Assembly (NCBI RefSeq): GCF_907165045.1
Contig: NZ_CAJRAU010000005.1
Coordinates: 186,001-250,000, forward strand
DNA length: 64,000 bases
DNA from: Dyadobacter linearis
Lineage (GTDB): Bacteria; Bacteroidota; Bacteroidia; Cytophagales; Spirosomataceae
Direction of reading: 5' to 3'
Part shown: one piece after another, positions 33,432-41,382 of the stretch
Position numbering within the stretch: the stretch's first letter is position 1
Layout of the letters: every line of letters begins with the position of its first letter
Program-made: the position numbers and the translations under genes
Notes under the pieces: model-generated
The model's input: the letters and a program-made list of their open reading frames with translations, nothing else
The model's database searches: none
Told to the model about the DNA's origin: nothing

Positions 33432-35231
33432 CTAAGCGATCGCCGCTTTGCTTAGCGGGAGCCAAACCGTGAAAATACTGCCTTCGCCGGGTTTACTTTG
33501 CACATTTACAGTACCCTCGTGCGCCTCTACCATTTTCTTAACATAACTTAATCCCAACCCGAAACCTTTCACATCATGTACATTTCCGGTAGGTACCCGG
33601 TAGAATGTATCAAAGATCCGGTGCTGCTGGTCGCGCGTCATACCGATCCCTTTATCGGAGATAGAGATTGCAATACCATTGTTTTCGTTCCAGGTTTTTA
33701 TTGCAAGATGCAGTTTCTCAGGCGAGTACTTAATTGCATTGTCGACCAGATTGTTGAGTATGTTGGAGATATGCACTTCGTCTGCCGACACGATTTCATC
33801 GACTGCCTCGAAGTCGAGATCCACTTCCCCGTCTTTCTGCTCGATCTGTACACTTTGTCCGTTCAGTACCTTGCCGATCAGATCGTGAATATTCGCTTCA
33901 CTAATTTTCAGTTTCACGTGCCCTTTGTCCAGTAGCGCCATTTGCAATACTTTCTCAACGTGGGTACCCAGCCGGCGGTTTTCTTCTTTAATAATACCCA
34001 AATACCTGTCGAGCCGCGGACTTCCACCCTGAGGCAAACTCGCTGAATTCTCATGCGCCATTTCCGCAGCCAATGCAATAGTAGAAATCGGCGTTTTGAA
34101 CTCGTGAGTCATATTATTGATAAAATCATTCTTAATATCCGACAACTTTTTCTGGCGCAAAATCGTAGTGACCGCCATATAAAAACACGCCATCACCACT
34201 AATATCAATACGCCTGAACCGCCGAACATCACTCCCATATTGCTCAGGATATATCGCTGCTGGTCAGGGAAATACACGTAGAGCGCGCTTTGGGTATTGA
34301 AGGTTTCGTTCGGGAAAAGTGCCGCTTTGTAGGATATCTGCTCCCAGTCGCCCGGGCGCATACTGGCTGTCGAAAATATCAGACTATCATTCGACTGACC
34401 GCGCACCGCAAACTCATAGGATAAGCTGATCCCGTTTTGTACTAATTGTTTTTTAAGCAAAGTATCCAGCAAAAACCGGTTTACGCGCTGCTCAATAGGT
34501 CTTTTTGTATAAATAAAATCCTTCATTACCTCCTTCAAAAGCTCCGCACGGTCGGGCTCGGTGTTGACAGCAATCTTGTTCTTTTGCGCGTTTTTTCCGT
34601 TTCGCGGCAATGCTACTTTCCTGTTGGCCGTATTTCCTGATCCGGAATCACGGGCGGGTTTTCTTAACTCGGAATCGTAGATCCCACGAAATGCATTGCC
34701 AAGCCGTTTTTCATCGTCCATTCGTCTCCGCATAAACTCGTCAATACCGACCATTCCATATTGCTGTGCCTGGAAAAACTCTTCCATAATGCGCTGCTGG
34801 TGATCGACCATAATCCTGAAATTCGGACTCAAAACATCCGTGGGTACTGCCTCAGTAATAATCTGATAATGAATTTCTTCTCCATTCGGGCCGATCGCAA
34901 TTTCCATTTTTGGTTGAACGCGTACAACCTGTTCGGGCTGGGTCTCCGCTTTTTTGGTGGTAGTTTTTTTAATAGGCATATCGCGCAGCTGCGCAATGCG
35001 ATCCAGCTTGCTTTTTTGCTGCTCTGCTTCTATCCTTCTCTGCAGCAAATGCATCATTTCCTGCTTTTCGAGCCGGTGTACCACTTCCTGTACCGACTCT
35101 GATACCTTTTGATTAAACTGATCGTGCCGGATCGAAATAGCCTCCCGGATCCAGTACCACTGAAACCCGATCAGCCCGATTAGCGCAATGCACATTAACC
35201 CTACTATGATCTGTATTTTCCGCTTACTCAT
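33432..35231 (-). CDS. Membrane sensor histidine kinase (HisKA/HATPase), no adjacent response regulator
   Basis: A 599-residue two-component sensor. The first membrane helix is IIVGLMCIALIGLIGFQWYW (about residues 9-28). A large, mostly helical and charged extracytoplasmic region follows, to about 335. The second membrane helix is VLILVVMACFYMAVTTIL, leading directly, without a HAMP domain, to the phosphoacceptor box NNMTHEFKTPISTIALAAEM (His near residue 376). The ATPase domain has NNLVDNAIKYSPE, ISDKGIGMT and GFGLGLSYVKKMVEAHEG. No response regulator gene flanks it. It is divergent from a small secreted protein gene, and the intergenic region holds a TTTAAC array, so that protein may be a target or an input. 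The signal is unknown. Confidence 0.94.
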   Translation of the reverse strand: MSKRKIQIIVGLMCIALIGLIGFQWYWIREAISIRHDQFNQKVSESVQEVVHRLEKQEMMHLLQRRIEAEQQKSKLDRIAQLRDMPIKKTTTKKAETQPEQVVRVQPKMEIAIGPNGEEIHYQIITEAVPTDVLSPNFRIMVDHQQRIMEEFFQAQQYGMVGIDEFMRRRMDDEKRLGNAFRGIYDSELRKPARDSGSGNTANRKVALPRNGKNAQKNKIAVNTEPDRAELLKEVMKDFIYTKRPIEQRVNRFLLDTLLKKQLVQNGISLSYEFAVRGQSNDSLIFSTASMRPGDWEQISYKAALFPNETFNTQSALYVYFPDQQRYILSNMGVMFGGSGVLILVVMACFYMAVTTILRQKKLSDIKNDFINNMTHEFKTPISTIALAAEMAHENSASLPQGGSPRLDRYLGIIKEENRRLGTHVEKVLQMALLDKGHVKLKISEANIHDLIGKVLNGQSVQIEQKDGEVDLDFEAVDEIVSADEVHISNILNNLVDNAIKYSPEKLHLAIKTWNENNGIAISISDKGIGMTRDQQHRIFDTFYRVPTGNVHDVKGFGLGLSYVKKMVEAHEGTVNVQSKPGEGSIFTVWLPLSKAAIA

Positions 35232-35290
35232 AAATTTTCATTTCTCCGGTGCAACGCCCTCAGCCTTTTCACCGACATTCTTGCCGAAAA

Positions 35291-35298
35291 CAAATTTA
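35291..35298 (-). promoter_or_regulatory. Putative -7 element of the sensor kinase gene
   Basis: On the minus strand TAAATTTG matches TAnnTTTG exactly and lies 59 nt before the kinase start. No TTTG -33 box is present; instead the TTTAAC array begins 26 nt upstream. Confidence 0.45.
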
Positions 35299-35324
35299 AG
35301 ATATCCGGCTGTGCTGACTGGCGT

Positions 35325-35350
35325 TTTAACATTATTTAACAACGGTTAAA
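35325..35350. promoter_or_regulatory. TTTAAC repeat array between divergent kinase and secreted-protein genes
   Basis: TTTAAC (35325-35330), TTTAAC (35335-35340) and GTTAAA (35345-35350, the reverse complement) occur at an exact 10-bp period, so all face the same side of the helix. The array sits between the divergent -7 elements at 35298-35291 and 35363-35370. Such phased short repeats are typical of OmpR/PhoB-type regulator sites. Confidence 0.5.
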
Positions 35351-35362
35351 AAGGGTTTCTTA

Positions 35363-35370
35363 TATTATTG
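35363..35370 (+). promoter_or_regulatory. Putative -7 element of the 35403 gene
   Basis: TATTATTG matches seven of eight defined TAnnTTTG positions and lies 32 nt before the ATG at 35403. It lacks a TTTG -33 box and instead follows the TTTAAC array after 12 nt, suggesting activator dependence. Confidence 0.35.
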
Positions 35371-35402
35371 TAAATCATTCATACACATAACAAAACGGAT
35401 AT

Positions 35403-36212
35403 ATGAAAGCTATTTTCTTGTCAAAAGTCACCTTCTCGCTATTGCTGATTTCGGCAGTGACAGTTGGTACCGCCTACGCCCAATCTGACAAAACGACCAA
35501 ATCAGAAAAGAAAGAGCGAAAGTCGCAAATCCACATTCGTGTAACGGAAGAGGAGGATGGAAAAACGAAGGATATTGAGAAAAGTTACGAAGTAGGTGCA
35601 ATGACCAGCGAAGAGCGTGACAAGTTTGTAGAAAAAGTGCTGGACTCGCTGGGCGTTGATAAAAAGAAAAAACAGACGATTTCGATCACGATGGACGATG
35701 GTGATAACGACGTGCTTATCGCTAAAAAACGCAGGAAGGCCATCATAGATCACCGCGACGACCGCGAACCCCTCGCATTTCACTGGGATAATGATTTTTC
35801 CTACGATTTTAATTTTGATACAGAAAAGCTGCGTAACAATATGCGGAGTTTCGAAAGAGAAATGCGCCCGAAAGCGAAAGTGTTTATGCGGGATATGGAG
35901 GATTTTGGAAAGAACCTGGGGGAGGTTTGGGAAAAGGAAGTGACGAAACCTGCGAGTGTCCGATCTTTGAATGTTTATGCTAATAATCCTGACAACGGAA
36001 TGCTCAATTTAAGGTTCAGCGTTCCCGAGAAAGGAGATGTAACCATCACTATTACAGATACTAAGGGGAAAGAAGTCGGTTCGAAATCGATCAAGGATTT
36101 TGAAGGGGAATTCGTGGGGCAGATCGAATTGAAGAAAAATACAAAAGGCACGCTTTTCGTCACAGTAGTACAAAACGAAGATGGCACCGTAAAGCGTATT
36201 GTGCTACCGTAA
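35403..36212 (+). CDS. Secreted charged protein with T9SS-type C-terminal sorting-like domain
   Basis: A 269-residue exported protein, signal peptide MKAIFLSKVTFSLLLISAVTVGTAYAQ (cleavage after YAQ). The middle is very charged and probably helical (for example SEKKERKSQIHIRVTEEEDG, FHWDNDFSYDFNFDTEKLRN). The last about 80 residues resemble a T9SS sorting domain: SLNVYANNPDNGMLNLRFSV, then GDVTITITDTKGKEVGSKSI, ending GTLFVTVVQNEDGTVKRIVLP. The usual NPxxG turn is altered to NPDNG, so export by T9SS is likely but not certain. I do not recognise a function. It is divergent from a histidine kinase gene with a shared control region, and ends at a strong terminator. Confidence 0.72.
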   Translation: MKAIFLSKVTFSLLLISAVTVGTAYAQSDKTTKSEKKERKSQIHIRVTEEEDGKTKDIEKSYEVGAMTSEERDKFVEKVLDSLGVDKKKKQTISITMDDGDNDVLIAKKRRKAIIDHRDDREPLAFHWDNDFSYDFNFDTEKLRNNMRSFEREMRPKAKVFMRDMEDFGKNLGEVWEKEVTKPASVRSLNVYANNPDNGMLNLRFSVPEKGDVTITITDTKGKEVGSKSIKDFEGEFVGQIELKKNTKGTLFVTVVQNEDGTVKRIVLP

Positions 36213-36231
36213 CAGGCACATTTCAGGTAGT

Positions 36232-36268
36232 AATCCCCTTAATTAGAAATATTAAGGGGATTTTTTAT
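36232..36268 (+). terminator. Strong terminator after the 35403 gene
   Basis: AATCCCCTTAAT (36232-36243) pairs perfectly over 12 bp with ATTAAGGGGATT (36251-36262) around a 7-nt loop, followed by a T-run. Confidence 0.9.
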
Positions 36269-36288
36269 TTGTAAATTTTGCTTGACAA

Positions 36289-36321
36289 TTAGGCTGACAT
36301 CTAGTAAGAATTGTAAATTTG
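36289..36321 (+). promoter_or_regulatory. Putative promoter of adk-obgE
   Basis: TTAG (36289-36292) is followed after 21 nt by TAAATTTG (36314-36321), with the -7 box exact and the -33 box one base off. The leader to the adk ATG at 36364 would be about 37 nt. Confidence 0.45.
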
Positions 36322-36363
36322 CCTAAAATCACCAAAGACTGCGACATCAATTTCCAGAGCAAT

Positions 36364-36936
36364 ATGCTGAATCTTATACTGTTTGGCCCTCCGGGTGCGG
36401 GGAAAGGTACCCAAAGTGAAAAAATCATCGCGAAGTACAATTTGATCCATCTTTCCACCGGAGATCTGCTTCGTTCAGAAATTCAAGCCGGGTCAGAATT
36501 GGGTTTAAAAGCCAAAACTTTAATGGATCAGGGTATTCTGGTGCCGGATGAAGTGGTGATCGGAATGATCGATAACAAGCTGAAAGAGCATCGCGATGCA
36601 GCAGGTTTCATTTTTGATGGTTTTCCAAGAACAGTAAAACAATCGGAGGCGCTGGACAATTTGCTGGCTCGCTATAATGAGAGCATTTCCGTGATGGTCG
36701 CATTGGTGGTAGATGATAATGAGCTGCTGGCGAGACTGCTGAACAGGGGCAAAACCTCTGGCCGGCCAGACGATCAGAATGAAGAACTGATTACAAAGCG
36801 TATTCAGGAATATAATAACAAAACCCGCCCGGTAGCAGATTACTATCAGGAACAGGGTAAGTTTGTAGCAGTTAACGGAATCGGGGATATCGAATTAATT
36901 TTCGGTGAAATTACAAAAGCCATTTCGGCGGCGTAA
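36364..36936 (+). CDS. adk: Adenylate kinase
   Basis: Adk interconverts ATP plus AMP and 2 ADP. The ATG at 36364 ([17 protein letters not shown]) places the P-loop at the canonical N-terminal position and gives 190 residues; an upstream TTG in frame would add 15 residues that overlap the promoter. Other signatures are [12 protein letters not shown] (AMP site), [16 protein letters not shown] and the short lid [19 protein letters not shown], with no zinc cysteines. This short-lid form is common in Bacteroidota. It overlaps no other gene and is followed by obgE after 22 bp, probably as one operon. Confidence 0.97.
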   Translation: MLNLILFGPPGAGKGTQSEKIIAKYNLIHLSTGDLLRSEIQAGSELGLKAKTLMDQGILVPDEVVIGMIDNKLKEHRDAAGFIFDGFPRTVKQSEALDNLLARYNESISVMVALVVDDNELLARLLNRGKTSGRPDDQNEELITKRIQEYNNKTRPVADYYQEQGKFVAVNGIGDIELIFGEITKAISAA

Positions 36937-36958
36937 TTTAATTTGCACTATACAACAC

Positions 36959-37966
36959 ATGGCTTCATCAAACTTCATTGACTACGTAAAAATAAACGCC
37001 CGCTCGGGTAATGGCGGCGCAGGTGCACTTCATTTCAGACGTGAAAAACACGTTGAAAAAGGCGGGCCTGACGGCGGCGACGGCGGCCGCGGTGGTCACG
37101 TTATATTAAAAGGCAACGCGCAGCTCTGGACATTGCTCCATCTGAAATATACCAAGCACGTCAAAGCTTTTGACGGAAAAGCCGGCGAAGGCGGCAGAAG
37201 GTCCGGCCCGATCGGTAAGGATATTATCCTAGAAGTTCCACTAGGTACTATCGCCCGCAATTCGGAAACAGGAGAAGAGCTTTTTGAAATTACCGAAGAT
37301 GGTCAAGAAGTAATTCTACTGAAAGGCGGCCGCGGCGGAATGGGAAATGACCATTTTAAATCAGCTACAAACCAAACTCCGCAACATGCGCAGCCCGGCG
37401 AGCCCGGTCTGGAAGAATGGGTTATCCTTGAATTGAAAGTACTGGCAGACGTAGGTCTGGTCGGTTTTCCAAATGCAGGAAAATCCACATTGCTTTCGGT
37501 AGTATCTGCTGCAAAGCCCGAAATTGCCGATTATCCATTCACTACATTAGTCCCGAACCTCGGCGTTGTCTCCTACCGTGATTACAAATCCTTTGTAATG
37601 GCGGATATTCCGGGGATCATTGAAGGCGCTTCCCAGGGCAAAGGTCTGGGCCTTCGCTTCCTGCGCCATATTGAAAGAAATTCCATTCTTCTGTTCATGG
37701 TTCCTGCTGACAGTGAGGATATTAAAGCAGAATATGAAACCCTCATTCAGGAACTTAAGATTTATAATCCCTCCCTATTAGACAAGAATCGAATCCTCGC
37801 CGTTTCTAAAACTGATGTTCTAACCGATCAGGAAAAAGTTAGTTTGCGAGAAAAGCTTCCGGAAAACATCACCACCCTTTTAATTTCTGCAATAACTCAA
37901 GAAGGAATTGAACAATTGAAAGACAAGGTATGGGAGCTCATCAATTCACCGTTTCCCGTAAAATAA
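36959..37966 (+). CDS. obgE: Obg-family GTPase (ribosome assembly/stress)
   Basis: ObgE is a ribosome-associated GTPase involved in large-subunit maturation and stress response. ATG 36959 ([20 protein letters not shown]) gives 335 residues. The glycine-rich Obg domain covers about residues 1-158 ([25 protein letters not shown]). The G domain has [14 protein letters not shown] (G1), [13 protein letters not shown] (G2), [12 protein letters not shown] (G3) and AVSKTDVL (NKxD variant SKTD, G4). The C-terminal OCT extension of longer Obg proteins is absent, as usual in this phylum. It follows adk by 22 bp. An in-frame start 54 bp upstream would overlap adk and is not favoured. Confidence 0.96.
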   Translation: MASSNFIDYVKINARSGNGGAGALHFRREKHVEKGGPDGGDGGRGGHVILKGNAQLWTLLHLKYTKHVKAFDGKAGEGGRRSGPIGKDIILEVPLGTIARNSETGEELFEITEDGQEVILLKGGRGGMGNDHFKSATNQTPQHAQPGEPGLEEWVILELKVLADVGLVGFPNAGKSTLLSVVSAAKPEIADYPFTTLVPNLGVVSYRDYKSFVMADIPGIIEGASQGKGLGLRFLRHIERNSILLFMVPADSEDIKAEYETLIQELKIYNPSLLDKNRILAVSKTDVLTDQEKVSLREKLPENITTLLISAITQEGIEQLKDKVWELINSPFPVK

Positions 37967-38042
37967 TAATTTCTTGAAACAAGCAACCAAGTGACGCATA
38001 TTGTGTGTCCGAGGAGTTACGTTACAGAATCTTCAGTCAATT

Positions 38043-41000
38043 ATGAAACACTATCTACCGTATTTTTTTTTGGTAGTATTAAGCTTTTTATCATTAAGCA
38101 GCTTAGGACAAGTCACCGTTGAATACCCTACCGACCGGTCTGTTTTTCAGCGCGATAAAAACAATTCAGCGACCATCTATATTTCAGGGACCTACACCAA
38201 AGTAGTCGATCGGATCGAGGCAAAGCTTACGCCGATCAATAGCCAGGGTACTGATAAGGAATGGAAAACGATTGCCACGAATCCAAAAGGCGGTTTTTTC
38301 TCAGAAAGACTGGACGATGCAAAAGGAGGCTGGTACACACTGGAAGTGCGTGCGTGGAAAGGCGATCAAATGGTGGGCTCTTATACAGTTCCACACGTAG
38401 GTGTCGGCGAAGTCTTCCTCATCGCCGGACAATCCAACTCACAAGGTTACAAAGATATGGGCGCTCGCGGCGCTCAGGATGACAGGGTTAACTGTATCCG
38501 CTACAATAATACAGACGCACCACGACTTTACGAAGACCTTCCTTATCCGCATTTCGAGCATCTGGATGCTGATTCTGAAATTGCGCCGAGAGGTTATTCA
38601 TCCTGGGCGTGGGGAAAATTGGGCGACAATCTTGCTGCCAGACTGAATGTTCCTATTCTGTTTTATAATGTAGGCTGGTACGGAACTGCAGTGAGGACTT
38701 GGCGTGAAAGTATAAACGGTACCGGTTATTCGGTTTACACGGGAGTACCTATCGAACCAAGCGGAATGCCTTACAAAAATATGCGCGCGGTCATTCAACG
38801 CTATACGCCAATTACAGGGCTGAGAGGGGTTTTGTGGCTGCAAGGCGAGGCGGATAATGATGTAAGTACTTCAACGGACAGCTACGCACAGGATCTTAAA
38901 ACGGTGATCGAAGCTTCGCGGAATGAATCCGGAAAGAATATATCCTGGGTAGTCTCGCTCACTTCTTATAATAACCGAAAAGGAAGCAATCAGCGGGTAA
39001 TCGAGGGCCAGAGAAAGGTTATCAATACAGTTAATAATGTCTTTGAAGGACCTTCGACCGATAATATACAAATCCCGAGGATAGACCAAGAGGGCGTCCA
39101 TTTCAAGGACGACGGCCTTGTGCAGTTGGGTGATGCCTGGACGCAGCAATTGAGTGACGATTTCTTTTCAAGATCAGAGCCTTATCAGGCCGTAAGTCCG
39201 ATGAAGATAAGCTCATCGTGTGCCGGAGACGGAAGCCTTAATCTGAATGCTGACACTGAAAATGGCAGGCTCAATTCCTTTAGCTGGAATAACGGTCAGA
39301 ATTCAAGCAGTGTCCGGGTTGGTAACGGAAGTTATCGTGCGTTTGCTCGGGACGACAGGGGATTTTATATATTCTCGCCGGAAATAAAAGTATACGAAAG
39401 CATTCAGCCAAACCGACCAACCATTTCTCTGGAAGGCAGTAATCCTGTTTGTCTTGGAAATACTGCTACGTTGATTTCAAGTACTTCGGAAAATATCAGA
39501 TGGAGCACCGGCTCAACAAGCGACAGATTGCCTGTGACTGTTGGCGGCGAGTACTTTGTGACAACTCAGAATATGTACGGCTGCGAAGCGACTTCTGACA
39601 AAATAACAATGAAAGTGGTGACTTCTCCTTTGCCGGATAAGCCAAAGATCACCGCTTCCGGGGGCCTCACATTTTGCGATGGGGGGGAAGTAAAGCTTAC
39701 TTCCGATTCGAAAGTTAAAAATGTGTGGTCGACCGGGGATGAGAATGCGAGCATAACCGTAAAGAATTCAGGCGACTACACGGTAAGGGCATTGGACAAT
39801 GCGGGCTGCTATTCACCTGCTTCTGATGTGGTTGCTGTAAAAGTGAACCCGCTTCCTGCCAAACCTGAGATCGCCGTGGGCGGTGCCACTACCTTTTGCG
39901 CAGGCGAGAATGTCACGCTGACATCCAATTACGACACCGGGAATATCTGGAGCAATGCTGCAACAACGAAAGCGATCGCGATCACCATATCAGGCAACTT
40001 CTCCTTAAAGCAGCGCGACGCCAACGGCTGCGAATCGACTTCGGACGTAGTGAATGTAAAAGTAAATCCATTACCTGCCACACCTACTATTACAGCGGTA
40101 AGACCGACCACATTTTGCGACAGGGACTTTACAACGTTGCGCAGCAGCGAAGCTTTCTCCTACGTTTGGAGCAATGGAAATAACAACCGCGAGATTGAAA
40201 TACGAGAGTCAGGTGACTTTACTATTGCCGCAAGAGATGAAAATGGCTGCGTATCTCCGGTATCTCCGGTTACCAAAGTGGTCAAAAATCCGTTGCCTGC
40301 CACGCCGGTTATCACAGCCGACGGACCGACCACTTTTTGTGCGGATTTGAGTGTTAACCTGCGATCGACCGCAGCCGCTGGATTTTTGTGGAGCAATGGA
40401 GCAGCCACTCAAACGCTTAAAGTTACGACTGCCGGAAATTATTCGGTTCAAACGATCAACGAGTTCAAGTGCTATTCCGACCCCAGCAACAGGATCGAGA
40501 CAACGACACTGGCTCTGCCTCCCGCGCCTATTGTTAAGGCACTGAGTGCAACCACATTTTGCGACGGAGATACCATAACACTGCAGGCGATAAACGGTGA
40601 TTTGTTTTTCTGGAACAATGGAGAAGAGGGCGAAAATATCTCGGTATTCGAATCAGGTACTTTTTCCGCGCGTATTAAAGATGATGCAGGTTGTTTCTCA
40701 CCCTATTCACCGGAAATAGCAATTGACGTGAAGCCGTCGCCGAGCGTTCCGCAGATCAGGCAGATCGGGCCGTTTACTCTGCTGGCTGAAAATAATCTCA
40801 GCGCGGGTGACCATGTTTGGAAGTTGAATGAAAATGTGCTTACAGAAAACAGCGGTATACTGAAAGCGGTGCGTTCTGGCAGTTATGTTGTCAATAATAC
40901 CATTGTTTACAGCCCTACGCTCACTTGTTTTTCGGATTTCTCGGCACCATTTAGTTTTTTCCTTGATACTACCAATCCCGGCTTTGTCGCATTTCCAAAT

Positions 41001-41222
41001 CCAAATTCAACCGGCAAGCTTACTGTTGAAACTTTGACAAATGTTACCAATGCCGAAGTCCAGGTCGTCGACAGCCGTGGTGTAATTCACAAAACCTTCA
41101 AAGTGGCGAAATTTGATCGCCAGCACTTCTTCAACCTATCCGGCCTTTCAAGCGGCATTTATATTGTCCGCATTGTGTCAACCACTTTTACCGCAAGTCA
41201 AAAACTGATTATCGTACAGTAA
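38043..41222 (+). CDS. Secreted sialate O-acetylesterase-type (SGNH) protein with Ig-like repeats and T9SS sorting domain
   Basis: From ATG 38043 (signal MKHYLPYFFLVVLSFLSLSS) the protein has 1059 residues. After a beta-rich N-terminal domain comes an SGNH hydrolase domain of the sialate O-acetylesterase type: nucleophile motif VFLIAGQSNSQGY near residue 127, LRGVLWLQGEADND, and the catalytic His in QEGVHFKDDGLVQLGDAW. Residues about 385-930 hold at least six Ig-like repeats of 73-75 residues. Each has a TTFC-type cysteine near its start, WSNG in the middle and a GC near its end (probable disulfide). The C-terminus (FVAFPNPNSTGKLTVE to the end) is a T9SS type A sorting domain. It likely deacetylates extracellular or surface glycans. 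It is a tandem paralogue of the next gene. Confidence 0.88.
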   Translation: MKHYLPYFFLVVLSFLSLSSLGQVTVEYPTDRSVFQRDKNNSATIYISGTYTKVVDRIEAKLTPINSQGTDKEWKTIATNPKGGFFSERLDDAKGGWYTLEVRAWKGDQMVGSYTVPHVGVGEVFLIAGQSNSQGYKDMGARGAQDDRVNCIRYNNTDAPRLYEDLPYPHFEHLDADSEIAPRGYSSWAWGKLGDNLAARLNVPILFYNVGWYGTAVRTWRESINGTGYSVYTGVPIEPSGMPYKNMRAVIQRYTPITGLRGVLWLQGEADNDVSTSTDSYAQDLKTVIEASRNESGKNISWVVSLTSYNNRKGSNQRVIEGQRKVINTVNNVFEGPSTDNIQIPRIDQEGVHFKDDGLVQLGDAWTQQLSDDFFSRSEPYQAVSPMKISSSCAGDGSLNLNADTENGRLNSFSWNNGQNSSSVRVGNGSYRAFARDDRGFYIFSPEIKVYESIQPNRPTISLEGSNPVCLGNTATLISSTSENIRWSTGSTSDRLPVTVGGEYFVTTQNMYGCEATSDKITMKVVTSPLPDKPKITASGGLTFCDGGEVKLTSDSKVKNVWSTGDENASITVKNSGDYTVRALDNAGCYSPASDVVAVKVNPLPAKPEIAVGGATTFCAGENVTLTSNYDTGNIWSNAATTKAIAITISGNFSLKQRDANGCESTSDVVNVKVNPLPATPTITAVRPTTFCDRDFTTLRSSEAFSYVWSNGNNNREIEIRESGDFTIAARDENGCVSPVSPVTKVVKNPLPATPVITADGPTTFCADLSVNLRSTAAAGFLWSNGAATQTLKVTTAGNYSVQTINEFKCYSDPSNRIETTTLALPPAPIVKALSATTFCDGDTITLQAINGDLFFWNNGEEGENISVFESGTFSARIKDDAGCFSPYSPEIAIDVKPSPSVPQIRQIGPFTLLAENNLSAGDHVWKLNENVLTENSGILKAVRSGSYVVNNTIVYSPTLTCFSDFSAPFSFFLDTTNPGFVAFPNPNSTGKLTVETLTNVTNAEVQVVDSRGVIHKTFKVAKFDRQHFFNLSGLSSGIYIVRIVSTTFTASQKLIIVQ

Positions 41223-41382
41223 AGACCGATAACGCATTCCACTGATCAAAAAATTTGAATGGTTATATTTTAGCCAAAATAATCATTTACATTTGTGTCC
41301 GTTTTGCTATTGATTACGTTAGAAAAGTCCAAAAACTCTTATCGTTCGGATATAAAAAATTTTACCCGTATCAGAATTCCCA

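Noticed and set aside
36905..36958. Extended N-terminus of ObgE overlapping adk
   Set aside because: The Obg domain begins [17 protein letters not shown] at 36959; the upstream codons are adk coding sequence in another frame.
38401..38646. Additional small genes inside the esterase and other large genes
   Set aside because: Open frames on the opposite strand or in other frames within strong coding genes; they lack family features and promoters.
39424..40740. CRISPR array or tandem satellite
   Set aside because: The periodicity of about 220 bp is the coding of Ig-like protein repeats, with diverged DNA and no constant spacers.
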